DNA of 38,478 nucleotides, taken from assembly GCA_023091735.1 (NCBI GenBank), contig JALKBU010000465.1:1-38478 (forward strand), in the 5' to 3' direction. Below the pieces are notes generated by a model that saw only the letters and a program-made list of their open reading frames with translations, had not been told where the DNA came from and made no database searches. The stretch is from Trichomonas tenax. Its lineage: Eukaryota > Parabasalia > Trichomonadida > Trichomonadidae. Both the position numbers and the translations under genes were made by a program. Shown one piece after another: positions 28,173-37,294 of this stretch (position 1 is its first letter; every line of letters begins with the position of its first letter).

Positions 28173-28183
28173 ATTTAAGCATG

Positions 28184-28302
28184 CATAAATATCGTTGTTT
28201 TCTTACCAATTACCAATTAGGTATATGCTCGTTGATGATAGAGTTGTGGCTCGTCAACAACACTAACCTGGATGTATTGGTTAGACAACAAAGATATTTA
28301 TG
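28184..28302. ncRNA. 119-nt foldback (candidate structured RNA or miniature element)
   Basis: The ends pair as CATAAATATC/GATATTTATG (10 of 10). The stem then continues GTTGTTTTCTTACCAAT against ATTGGTTAGACAACAAA with only three mismatches, about 24 pairs in 27 positions. Inside, further short stems are possible (AGGT/ACCT, GTTGA/TCAAC). Such a long near-perfect stem is unlikely by chance here. It could be an RNA hairpin, a miniature inverted-repeat element or a terminator-like structure. I cannot tell which, nor the strand. Confidence 0.45.
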
Positions 28303-28713
28303 ACACTTTTTATAAAGGTGACAATTTGCCCGCGCAAAAAGTGATAATTTATTTATAAAAGTGACTTTAAGGTTCGCCTGTCACTATTGATGTTCACTTT
28401 TGTCATAGACTCCAAAATAAATTGAAAATACATGTTTTTGAAGATGATCTCACACAAATATGAATTTCACAACAAAACATTGATATATGAATATTAAGTA
28501 TAAAAATAAATTAATTATTACTCAAAAATTCCTCGATTTTTGAAAAACATATGAAAGCTTTAGGGCACTTACATGAAATTACGTAAGGGGCGACGGTTAT
28601 GCTATCAATTCACGTGGACGAACCTAATAAAATCAAAATCAATAAATCTCATTAATTTTAGTAATAAGACATCAAATATATATAATCATTACAATGTATT
28701 ATAGCCTATATAT
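28303..28713. other. intergenic, nothing assigned
   Basis: AT-rich spacer before the ankyrin pseudogene. A small GC-richer patch (GTAAGGGGCGACGG near 28580) was seen; no gene. Confidence 0.35.
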
Positions 28714-29460
28714 GTGTCAAATTTGATCAAAGTTGCACTTGTAGCTGTGAATAATAATCTCTACAATTTCAGAATTGAGCCTATGGTTCCTCAATATGAT
28801 TTGCCAATCAAAAGGTTATTGATGTTTGCTGACGTGAAGTACTTAGAAGAAGATTTTTTCACATGTTGTGCAAATAATGAAACTGTTCTGCATCATTTTG
28901 CTTCCAGGAAAGGAAGAAATGAAGTTCTTAAAAATGTTGTGGAGAAATATGATGACATAAAAAAGTACATTGATATTCAGGATTTCACGCTAAAGACAGG
29001 ATTGCATTATGCTTTAATTAATGGTAACATTAAGTCTGTTCGAGTCCTTGTTGAACACGGATCTGATCTTGAGAAATGCGATGTTCTTGGCAAAATGCCA
29101 ATTGAATATTCAGTAATCCATTAGAATTCAGAAATCTTTAAGTTTCTTCTTGAAAAAATGAATTTGGGTGAGAAGTTCAAGGAACATCTCAAGAACCTCA
29201 TTGTCGAAAAGAACAAAACCAAACTCCAGTAGTTTGAAATTGATGAAAAGAAAAGAATGAAAGTTGAAAAGTTGGAGATCTTGAAATCTCAGGAAGATTT
29301 GATTCCACAACTTCGTTAAATTTTGGATGGTCCAATTGATCTTTCTACTTTCAAGAAAATTCCAAAAGAAATCGAGATCAGATGTATCTATCACAACAAG
29401 AAACGTTTCCTTGTTGTTCAAAAGCAAGATACATCGCTTTTGGATATTCTCGATCATTAA
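28714..29460 (+). pseudogene. ankyrin-repeat protein pseudogene
   Basis: One plus-strand frame runs 747 bases with three in-frame stops: TAG 29122-29124, TAG 29230-29232 and TAA 29317-29319. It has no frameshift and ends at TAA 29458-29460. There is no ATG at its start (first codon GTG after a stop), so the 5' end is lost or displaced. Ankyrin repeats are visible: ETVLHHFASRKGRNEVLKNV, KTGLHYALINGNIKSVRVLV, EHGSDLEKCDVLGKMPIEYS. The part after the first stop is a charged helical tail. Each stop fits a Gln codon (CAG or CAA) changed by C to T. Ankyrin proteins are a huge family in T. vaginalis, which would explain dead copies. Confidence 0.7.
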
Positions 29461-29515
29461 TTTGATCTTTTTCTTTTTATTCATTAAATCATTGAATGTC
29501 ATAAAGTGGCACTTT

Positions 29516-29832
29516 ATTGGGAAAAAAAGCTAAAAAGCATATTTGTGATTAGATTTACCTATTTATCATCGACAACAACATATTTTACGTTATAAAAATG
29601 CTATACAATGGGAATATAATATATTATAATGAGTAAAGCACATCATGGCAAATCAATGTTTTTGATGCAAGATATATCTAATATTTTAATGAAATATAGA
29701 CTTTGTTAGCTAATTCTTTAATATATCATGCACAAGATGATTTCGTACATTGGGGTTCAATAACTTTGCAAGAAGTTAATCCAGTGAGTTAAAAAACGAG
29801 TTTCGCCGACTTTGCGTATCAATTTTAGACAA
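29516..29832 (+). repeat. dispersed repeat of about 320 bp, copy 2 (plus)
   Basis: This is the partner of 7608-7930 in opposite orientation (alignment words given there). It begins about 55 bases after the end of the ankyrin pseudogene. A run such as DDFVHWGSITLQEVNPVS can be read here, but the other copy breaks that frame, so coding is not supported. Confidence 0.7.
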
Positions 29833-30198
29833 GCCTTTTTTATCTAGTACTACAATAAATAATTACAATAATGATATTTAGTATTTATTTAATTACAATA
29901 AAAACACTTTGAAATAAACAATAAAAGAATTGAAATGCCTTACTACAGTTACAAATCGATATTAATTTAAATTTAATTTAATTGAATATATCTTTGATGA
30001 GATATCTGTAATTTGATGACATAAACGAAATTATTTGCTGATATAATTTGTGTCTCTCTTAACCTTATTTTTATATATCCCACTCGGACCAATAAAAATC
30101 TTTATATCTTTGAATTGATTTATACCAATAATTTTAAACAATGATATAGTCAACAGAAACCTAGAACTGAATATTAATATTCATTTAGTTAGACGTGA
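29833..30198. other. intergenic, nothing seen
   Basis: Very AT-rich spacer between the dispersed repeat and the helical pseudogene. No ORF or motif stood out. Confidence 0.45.
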
Positions 30199-31396
30199 TT
30201 CCCATTACCAGCATTCCTGGATATTCTGCAAAATTTCAACTCTTTTTTAAATATAGATATCCAAAAATTCTGCAAAATTCATACATCGATTCATCAAGAA
30301 GAATTATATGATGTGAAAATCACTGATTATTTCAATTCTCTAAATGAAATAATTCCAAAAATTGAAAATGCACACCTACAGGAATTGGATCTGAAAGAGC
30401 TTTGCAGCGATTTGTTTTCCAAACTTTATATTAAAAGATTGCAATATCAAAGCACATTGCATGCAATTTCATTGGTTATATGCAAGCTAATTTCGATTTA
30501 AGATGTGAATACAGTCTATTTTCATGAGTTAGACATCATAACTCCTGCAATTGAATTATTTAGTTCATCTGAAGACGAATTGAAACATGCAGGTTTGCAA
30601 ATATTCCTAGCATTTTCAAATATATCTTATTTTAATGTCAATGCATTCATTGAAATTATCCAACAACAATTCGCAAATGTTTATTCAAATGAAGTGCATT
30701 TATCTATTTTAATTCAAATTTTTAGTAATTTGAATACATAAAAGTTTAATGAAAACATACAGTGCCTGTATCATAATGTGTTACATGCAAGTATTGAGCT
30801 AGTATTACCAAACTTAAGTGCATTTTCTCATCTTCTAAATCTTTTATTGGGACATTTCTCGCAATATTCGTCATACTCATGGTCAGAACTACATTATTTC
30901 ATGGAGCACTTAACCATCAGTCAGATTCATGAATTGTTTTGTTATGCTGAAAATGAAATAGTCAAGCATTTCATGCATATTTTAAATGCCGAACCACATA
31001 ATGCAAATATTTTACGCTTTGTAACATCCGAAGAAGGTATTTATTCTATCTACAAAGCAATAAGAAATCGATTCTCGTATAATTTGAATCTTGAATTTTT
31101 GCATTTGATGAAACATTTTTTTACACCAGCCAGATCATATTTCAGGTCATGAAAAAATAATTATGAAAATTTTCATGAATTATTTTGACAATTTTGAAAA
31201 CGAAGAAGATGAACCAGTATTGCTTTTAGTTGATACAATGCTCGTTCTATGCTCATTGCCATCAGCCCAGCTTTTAGCAAGGGCATTGATTGAAGAAAAT
31301 ATCAAAATATTTGATCAAATGATTAATAATAATAGTGAAAATGATGAAATTTGTGGAAAAATCGAAATACTAATGGATACACCAATTTTTTCCTAA
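30199..31396 (+). pseudogene. all-helical (ARM/HEAT-like) protein pseudogene
   Basis: The open frame starts after TGA 30196-30198 (FPLPAFLDILQNFNSFLNI...) without ATG. It continues in one frame through TAA 30499-30501 and TAA 30739-30741 to about 31145, then needs a shift of one frame to continue through GHEKIIMKIFMNYFDNFENE to the stop at 31394-31396. The total would be about 400 residues of leucine-rich amphipathic helices (ELDIITPAIELFSSSEDEL, HASIELVLPNLSAFSHLLNL), like armadillo or HEAT scaffolds. The family is not recognised beyond that. Both TAA codons could be former CAA. Confidence 0.6.
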
Positions 31397-31632
31397 TGTA
31401 TATATTTGAAGTCATTTTTTGAACGAATCAATATTAAAGAGTATTATTATTCTGACTTAGAAATTTCCTCATGAAATGCAAAATATTTTATTTTTACCAA
31501 AACTTTAAAAAAAATTCATTTTATTAGTTCTTTGTTTAACATCATTATAGCAATCATAATCATGATTATGCAAAAAAGTACATTCTGCCATAATTGTGTT
31601 CTGATTTATGCTATGTGCAAATGGAATTTCAT

Positions 31633-31800
31633 GTGCAATTATGTGCCTTTTATGCATATGAATTTTCCATATGCATATGGAAACCTATATGCATATAGAA
31701 TTCTGTGTGCATATGAAATCCTGTATGCATATGGAGGCCGGAAATACATATAGGTCACCTAGTTACAAACCAAAAAATTATATGCACAAGGGTCTATTGT
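31633..31800. repeat. TATGCATA-rich dispersed repeat, copy B
   Basis: Same ends and orientation as copy A (238-467) but about 60 bases shorter, lacking part of the palindrome cluster. The core at 31724-31750 (with GGAGGCCGGAAA) is the reverse complement of the corresponding core in copy A with one mismatch, while the flanks are in the same orientation. The right end lies next to the stop codon of the minus-strand Old Yellow Enzyme pseudogene, just as copy A abuts the end of a minus-strand gene. Confidence 0.8.
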
Positions 31801-31801
31801 T

Positions 31802-32746
31802 TTAACATTTATAAACTTTGCAGGAAACATGCCCGTCCAATGTTCCGATGTCTGTGAGGCACCTGTTGCAAGAGATGCAGCGGGAAGGAGTTCCCGCTCT
31901 GAGGTACTTTGCAAATTGAACATCAGCAATCGATGGTCTTCCGACAGCGATGAGATCCATTCCCTTTGCGATTGCGTCCTTCATTTCCTTGAGAGTTCTG
32001 AATCCTCCAACAGCGGCGATCGGAATCTTGCTGATCTTCCTAAGAGCCAACGCCTCCTTCATGTTGTAGCCTGTCTTGTACTTGATTTCGTTGTATCCTT
32101 TGAAGTTCTTTGCTTTGATCAACGAAATGTTCATGAAGCTGCATGAAACTTCGATCATGTCGAGTCCTCTGATGCCCTCCAAGTTTTCAAGGAATTCCTT
32201 CATCGTGACACCGCCTTCGCAGTTGTCAGCGTCATTAATCTTCGTCGAAACGAAGAAATTCTTTCCGCAGGCGTCTCTCACTGCTTCGACGGTCTCCTTG
32301 AGGATGCGGTACCTGTTCTCCGGACTTCCGCCTTATTTATCTGCCCTGTTGTTGGTTGTTGGGTTCAAGAACTGGCTGATCAGATACCCGTGCGCTCTGT
32401 GTCCAGATATCGCCTCCACATCCTGCTCACTGCCGTCCATGATCTGGAATATGATTCTCGAGTCCTGCTTGTGAATGAAGTTGATCGTCGATTTCCAAGC
32501 GTCTGTGTGTTCATCACTTTACATTCCGCCCATCCTGTGACAGATAATTCCCGCCTCATCGATGTAAACGCCGCCAGGAACAATAAGTCCTATCTCTCCC
32601 TTCGCCATCTCTTTATAATAAGAGAAAAACATTGCTGATGGAAGTCCTTTCTCGTCGGACATGTGCATGATGCAGGGAGAGCGCATCAGTCTGTTCATTA
32701 GTGTCATTGGACCGATCTTTATTGGAGAAAAAACAATCGATGACAT
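31802..32746 (-). pseudogene. Old Yellow Enzyme-type NADH:flavin oxidoreductase pseudogene
   Basis: From the ATG at 32746 to TAA at 31802, all in one frame, 315 codons with two internal stops: TAA 32519-32521 and TAA 32333-32335. Visible family features are FSPIKIGPMTLMNR at the start, AHGYLISQFLNPTTNNRADK followed by the stop and GGSPENR (family motif xDxYGGSxENR, so the stop replaced Tyr), AVGGFRTL, AVGRPSIAD, and C-terminal CISCNRC plus CKVYKC, as in 4Fe-4S-bearing members. Between FQIM and AHGYL only about 15 residues remain where about 90 are usual, so an in-frame internal deletion has removed active-site sequence. The family reduces enones or similar with NAD(P)H and FMN. The gene is about half G+C, has no initiator, and has AAGGAATAAGGAA before the ATG. 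This suggests bacterial origin (inference). Confidence 0.8.
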
Positions 32747-33485
32747 TTCCTTATTCCTTTTTGATTTATTTTCAATGCAGTTTATGTCTGTAGCATGGAG
32801 AATGTGGTCATAGTGTTTTTAGCGAAAAATATTATGTGAACTTTTCAATTTAAAAACAAATTTTCCACGCTAAATAATCAATTTCAGCCACTCTCATTTA
32901 TCCCATCAATAAAATGCCAAAAACATGTTATTAAAATCAAATCAGTTTAACATAATCTTGAATCAAACAAAATATATTCTCAATACCATGCTAATCCTTT
33001 GTCTACAATCATGCCTCTTAAAATATAGCACACCCTATATAGCATTTTTGCCAAATCAAGAATTTTAAACATTCCATTTTCAAGACCTCCCTGATCTTTT
33101 GACTATAAACAGACCTTCGCTATAATAGTCTATATCTAAAAGATAACAAATTAACAAATATTACATAAATAATTTTTTCTGGCCGTGTGAAATCACTTTT
33201 TTAGAAATATTCCGGCCAAAATGATTTATAGTTCAAACATTAACAAAACGATCGTTTTACTCCAGCATTTTACGAGAACTGCTTGATATCAAGTGTATAT
33301 TGACAAAGAGTTTGAAATATCAGCAAATCAAAATCATATCTGTTAAGATATAGCCAATTTTGAAATCTAGCAACAAATGTATCGAAGCAAAAACAGTTCA
33401 CGCAAAATAAAGAAATAGAAATAACGATATCATAATTCAATTATTAAAATCGAAAAATTAACAAATAAATCAAAGAAAGATCACT
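32747..33485. other. intergenic, nothing seen
   Basis: AT-rich spacer of about 740 bases between the flavin oxidoreductase pseudogene and MAF1. No ORF with family likeness or repeat was recognised. Confidence 0.5.
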
Positions 33486-34115
33486 TTAAAAAACACCATA
33501 GGAATAATTATCGACAAGACCTGTGGCATATCCCAATGATTCATCTTCATCTTCGCTTTCGAAGCCCTCCGCACCCTCTCTGATGTGGAAGAGCAAAACC
33601 TTTCGGGCCTTGTCATTTACAAACAAAAAAACCTTACTCCACAACGCGCCGTTTTCAGTGAAAACGTCAGAACACGTCGGTTCGTAAGCAAATATATCGC
33701 AAAAGGCCGGAGAAATGTCATTCTCGATGGCATTCCACAGATGCGTTGCTAACGCTTCGTTATCCGGCAAATAAGACGACACGTTCCAGGAGATCGTCGA
33801 TCTGGCCTGTTCGGGCGTCATTATTCTCTGAAAATGCTCCGGAAGGAGTGTAGAAAACTCATAATCCGGGAAGGAATTTTCGAAAGCCTCCTTCATGGCT
33901 GCGAACTGATTCATGTTCGGTGTACTACGTATTCGAAGCGGGCTTTCGCCTCGACTTCGCGTTCGATTACTTCGATCTTCATCATCATCTGTGTTGAACG
34001 AACTTGACGGAAATTGGAAACATTCGACTTTGCCGTAGATGTGCTGGTCGTTGCTGCAGGCGGCGGAGAGTTCTTGGTTGACGTTAAGGAGATATCGCGA
34101 GTTTATCCACTTCAT
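33486..34115 (-). CDS. MAF1: MAF1-type repressor of RNA polymerase III
   Basis: 209 residues. The start is the ATG at 34115; the frame is open further up to a GTG but with no earlier ATG. All three MAF1 boxes are visible. Box A at the N-terminus has INSRYLLNVNQELS...HIYGKVECF (human INSxLxxxxxDxHIxGRIESY). Box B has NSFPDYEFST at about 80-89 and SWNVSSYL at about 109-116. Box C has HLWNAIENDISPAFCDIFAY at about 125-144, then ENGALWSKVFLFVN. Between A and B is a basic, Ser-rich linker (RTRSRGESPLRIRSTP, 51-66), the region phosphorylated by TOR/PKA-type kinases in other species. A short acidic stretch (ESEDEDES) is near the C-terminus. It would bind Pol III in the nucleus and repress tRNA and 5S transcription when growth slows. 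Codon use is GC-richer than the spacer. Confidence 0.9.
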   Translation of the reverse strand: MKWINSRYLLNVNQELSAACSNDQHIYGKVECFQFPSSSFNTDDDEDRSNRTRSRGESPLRIRSTPNMNQFAAMKEAFENSFPDYEFSTLLPEHFQRIMTPEQARSTISWNVSSYLPDNEALATHLWNAIENDISPAFCDIFAYEPTCSDVFTENGALWSKVFLFVNDKARKVLLFHIREGAEGFESEDEDESLGYATGLVDNYSYGVF

Positions 34116-34130
34116 TATAAAACCATTGTT

Positions 34131-34142
34131 CAGAAAAAGTGG
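34131..34142 (-). promoter_or_regulatory. initiator-like element of MAF1
   Basis: On the minus strand CCACTTTTTCTG lies about 15-27 bases before the ATG at 34115. It fits the initiator core with C for the first T, as also seen at the kinase gene. Confidence 0.35.
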
Positions 34143-34319
34143 AAAATTGTCCACGTAATTTATTTCCTACTCTGGGTGTATTCTCGTTTTTTTTTTTGGT
34201 AAAATTAATAATTACAAAATTTTACGGTTACGGTTATTTCTCTCAAAGAAATTAAGTCTATTATGCCCTAGCAATGCCGTTTTGCCTGAAAATTATTATC
34301 CTTATTAACAACTCGCCAA

Positions 34320-34362
34320 CTTTACATGTCAATTATTAAGGTTTATTTGTCAAATTCAATAA
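34320..34362 (+). repeat. two units of the 20-bp spacer motif
   Basis: TTTACATGTCAATTATTAAGG and TTTATTTGTCAAATTCAAT match the consensus of the arrays at 4616-4720 and 24888-25112. Here the motif lies about 200 bases upstream of MAF1 but points away from it. Confidence 0.5.
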
Positions 34363-34636
34363 TTTTGCGATCCGATCAGCCGAATCTATCCACAATGAAA
34401 CAGCAAATTCCACACACGCCGGTGAATCCTGTTATGGCTTCAATTTTGATAAAATAGAAAAATTTTCAAAAGCATTTTTTAAGGGGCTGACACTTTGTTG
34501 ATGCTACAATTCAAACATATATTTTCTGCTACTTTCTGAGGTTTCTATGACATTCCATGCCACAGAAACCTTCGAGAGTAATACAAAATGCGACTGATTC
34601 AAACATCTCATTCATCGATCAGCACTACGTACTTTT

Positions 34637-34699
34637 GTTGTCTAATAACATGACAGGCAGATAGCCTATTGATACATGCCTGTCATGTTTTTAGACAAC
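34637..34699. repeat. 22-bp inverted repeat (hairpin 1)
   Basis: Left arm 34637-34658 (GTTGTCTAATAACATGACAG, GC) and right arm 34678-34699 (GCCTGTCATGTTTTTAGACA, AC) are complementary at 21 of 22 positions, around a 19-base loop. One more T-A pair extends it outward. Confidence 0.85.
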
Positions 34700-34733
34700 A
34701 TGTATTATTTACGAAATCTAATAATCAGATTTG

Positions 34734-34833
34734 TAAATCTCGACAGAACTGAACAGCTTCTAGCACAATCCATCTAGAAATTCGTTACCCTAGAGAGTTT
34801 GTGCTAGAAACTGTTCATTTTTGTCGAGATTTG
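34734..34833. repeat. 35-bp inverted repeat (hairpin 2)
   Basis: Left arm 34734-34768 (includes CTCGACAGAACTGAACAG and CTTCTAGCACAA) pairs with right arm 34799-34833 (TTGTGCTAGAAACTGTTCA then TTTTTGTCGAGATTTG) with about five mismatches, around a 30-base loop with TCTAGAA and CCCTAGAGAG. Confidence 0.8.
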
Positions 34834-35022
34834 CTTTTTTTGAATCAAATCTCGACTTTTGAACTTGATAACTCTAGAGTGACTGCGGCTGCCACAGGGA
34901 GGCAGCAAGGAGAATACAGTGACTACAGCTGCAACCAATCACTCAATGAACAAATCGGTGTCAATGGACAGCAACCAGCAGAAGGCCTGAACTCCACAGA
35001 TGAAGAATTCAATCAAACTTAG
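34801..35022 (+). CDS. short polar ORF downstream of the hairpins, doubtful
   Basis: The open frame ends at TAG 35020-35022 and starts only with GTG, inside hairpin 2. The second half (VTAAATGRQQGEYSDYSC, then NEQIGVNGQQPAEGLNSTDE) is Gln/Asn/Gly-rich and GC-richer than its surroundings, so it could be the last piece of a gene. GCTGCC/GGCAGC forms a 6-bp hairpin at its centre. No family recognised. Confidence 0.2.
   Translation: MLETVHFCRDLLFLNQISTFELDNSRVTAAATGRQQGEYSDYSCNQSLNEQIGVNGQQPAEGLNSTDEEFNQT
34823..34856. repeat. 11-bp perfect inverted repeat (hairpin 3), overlaps hairpin 2
   Basis: GTCGAGATTTG (34823-34833) pairs perfectly with CAAATCTCGAC (34846-34856) across a 12-base T-rich loop. 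The left arm is also the end of hairpin 2, so the two hairpins are mutually exclusive partners of the same strand segment. Confidence 0.8.
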
Positions 35023-35654
35023 GGTAGTGCTTCCTCAGTTTGACCTATTTAACTCAAACATCATTTGAGCGGGCTTCATAAAAATGAACTGAAAACCGTA
35101 AAATCGGTTATATTCAATTTTTGCGGGTAAAAAAGAAGATTCTTCACTAATTAAATACTCGTAATATTATTTCCAGATCATGCAGCTAATGTATAATATA
35201 GTAAAATTGTCTAATTTAATACAAAAAAATTATTCCGATTCAATATTGCTTATAATGATTTATTTTATCATTAAATCATTAGAATATATCACGGAATTAA
35301 TGATATATTATGTACTTTCCCTATAAACATCTGAAATCTCATCAACTTCTCACTACAAAAGCAAGATCAATAATATCTGCTTCTACCATAATGTAGAGAG
35401 GTACCAAGAGTCCCTTAGAGCCGCTTTCAAAACTTATTTATACCAAACACAGACAAAGTTATTCCACTTGAATTAAATATATATTCATAAAAAAATAATA
35501 GAATATATATGCTTTCAAAAATTCATAAAAATATTGTAAATTCAGCATTGCTTAACCTTGCTTATGTAATCTCTATCTTATTATATCATAAACTTAAAAC
35601 TTTAAATGTGAAACGCGAAATTGAAAATTTTTGAAAGTCCGTGATTAACTCTTC
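35023..35654. other. intergenic, nothing assigned
   Basis: AT-rich spacer of about 630 bases. It has small A/T palindromes (AATGATTTA/TAAATCATT near 35260-35280; ATATATCA/TGATATAT near 35285-35310). No gene. Confidence 0.4.
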
Positions 35655-36182
35655 TTAAGGTGGACTATGCTTCGGGTTTAAGTGGCACCCACAAGCCATT
35701 ATCTTTTTTGTTTGTTTTAATATCGGATGTCCTATTGGATCTCTTTTGGTATTGCTTTCAAATAAATAACGTTGCGGAGATACGTGACTGTCTCCAACTA
35801 GTTTTCCTTTGAAAAAGTTTTTATCATTAATCAGGCAATGTGTGCAATATGATGGAGGACGGTGGCCGGTTGAACCCCGATCGCTTGAATTATTTGATTT
35901 TTCGAAGACAATATCGTTTAGAATGTTAGCATGAAGGTTTTCTTGAATTTCGTCTTCTTCGGGATCAGTTTCGAAAAGAGTGCGTGAAATTGGTTGGTAA
36001 CGACGAACAAAAACATGTGGAACATAATATTCATCGTCTGTAGTTTCATAATCAAAAGAAGAAGGAAGTTTGGAGTGACTGATGATGTCACGGATTTCCG
36101 AAAGAGAAGAACGGATAGAACGAAGTTCTGAAACGATTTCTTCTTCAACGCCACAACGACAAAAAACTAAAAACAAAAACAT
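35655..36182 (-). CDS. unrecognised 175-residue protein with CxxC motif
   Basis: From an ATG at 36182. The N-terminus is hydrophobic (MFLFLVFCRCG), followed by a predicted coiled coil or amphipathic helix (VEEEIVSELRSIRSSLSEIR), an acidic region (TDDEYY, TDPEEDEIQEN), a YCTHCL motif at about 122-127, and a basic Cys-containing end (KKIMACGCHLNPKHSPP). CTHC with CGCH could hold a metal (inference). Codon use is GC-richer and less A/T-biased than the spacer, which supports real coding. No initiator is clear. Family unknown; it may be a lineage-specific protein. Confidence 0.55.
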   Translation of the reverse strand: MFLFLVFCRCGVEEEIVSELRSIRSSLSEIRDIISHSKLPSSFDYETTDDEYYVPHVFVRRYQPISRTLFETDPEEDEIQENLHANILNDIVFEKSNNSSDRGSTGHRPPSYCTHCLINDKNFFKGKLVGDSHVSPQRYLFESNTKRDPIGHPILKQTKKIMACGCHLNPKHSPP

Positions 36183-37198
36183 TATGTCATTTTTTCGAGT
36201 TTCATTTCAATAGTTTACAATCAAACCAGCGATATGTAGTTCATTAAAAAATAATATGATGGAATATTGAATAATTCCCTATTGTATGAATAACGTATTG
36301 TGAAAGGTAACAAAACTATTGAATTGGTATTGTACTGTTTTTGAAAAATGCAAATATCTCAAAAAACATATAGGTATATTAGATTCATACTATTTTAATA
36401 ATTATTTTGCGACAAAATAAATTTAATATCTGTCACTTTTATAATAAAAGTTGTTAAAATTCGTGTAAAATGGATTATAAAGTTATATGGAGCATATACT
36501 ATCAAAAACCACTTTAATGTATTTAACGGATTGTGTTACTTTTACTAATGGATAAATGGATTCGTTGTTTGAGGTTGACCAAAGCCGTTCAAAAATGTAA
36601 ACTCTTCAAATTTCTTAGTGTGTAAGCTATAAATTCCTGTAAACCAATCAATTTTTCAATCCACGCACAAAATGGTACACTTCTAAGAATTGTGGTACAC
36701 GAACGTTCAAAACACGTTATTTCATCATGCGAATTGAAAATTTTCTGAGAAAAAACAAGGATAGGGTGATTTTGGTACAATGTAAACATTTCCTGTACTT
36801 ATATGCGTCTAGTTTTTAGCGGTTTTAAAACACTTTTTCATTTTCTGGCTTTCATATCTTCTTTGCCGCCGCTACTTTTACTTTTGGTGCAATTTTATGA
36901 GAAAGGCTAATAGCCCTGCTATTGCCAATGAAGTTTGGCTCAAAGAAGAGTTCTAGAATCGATCAGAAAATTTTGATCCAATAACGTAGTTCATTTTTCG
37001 CCTTAAAAAATAGACTGCCTTTTAAATGCTTTACATGGCAATTTGTCGGTCACTTTTCGGGTAAATAACTATGCTGTATGTGTTAATTATAAATATAAAC
37101 ACTAGACATGTCAAGCTAATATAAAAATACATAAAATTTTTAATAAAATTCAAATTAAAAAATAAAATTCATGAATATGAAAATGATTTGAAGTTGAT
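36183..37198. other. long spacer with one doubtful small ORF
   Basis: About 1 kb, AT-rich. A minus-strand ORF at 36589-36789 starts with ATG and has a mixed, protein-like composition (MFTLYQNHPILVFSQKIFN..., FERSCTTILRSVPFCAWIEK) but no known family and no promoter-like word; it could be a real small gene or a gene fragment. The block at 36830-37060 has scattered GC words (GCCGCCGCTAC) and no ORF. Confidence 0.35.
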
Positions 37199-37294
37199 GG
37201 ATGATTTTATCTAGAGGTCAGATGGATTTATCTGTCTGCTGGATGACCTTATCTAACTGCCGGATGGATTTATCTAGCTATTGGATGGCGTTAT
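37199..37294 (+). repeat. 21-bp tandem repeat (GGATGGATTTATCTAG-type)
   Basis: Five units of 20-22 bases: GGATGATTTTATCTAGAGGTC, GATGGATTTATCTGTCTGCT, GGATGACCTTATCTAACTGCC, GGATGGATTTATCTAGCTATT and a partial fifth. In one frame they encode heptads MDLSxxW. They end at the start of a Maverick-like gene fragment, so they may mark an insertion boundary or a repeat within the element. Confidence 0.75.

Noticed and set aside
29690..29790. Reading DDFVHWGSITLQEVNPVS as a gene end in dispersed repeat copy 2
   Set aside because: Copy 1 has stops in the matching frame and a different frame is equally well conserved, so protein coding is not supported.
28714..31396. Reassignment of TAA/TAG to glutamine, as in some diplomonads
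   Set aside because: Intact genes in the same window end with TAG (kinase, ArfGAP), TAA (LRR, EF-hand, S8, MAF1) and TGA (dynein-like), so all three are ordinary stops.
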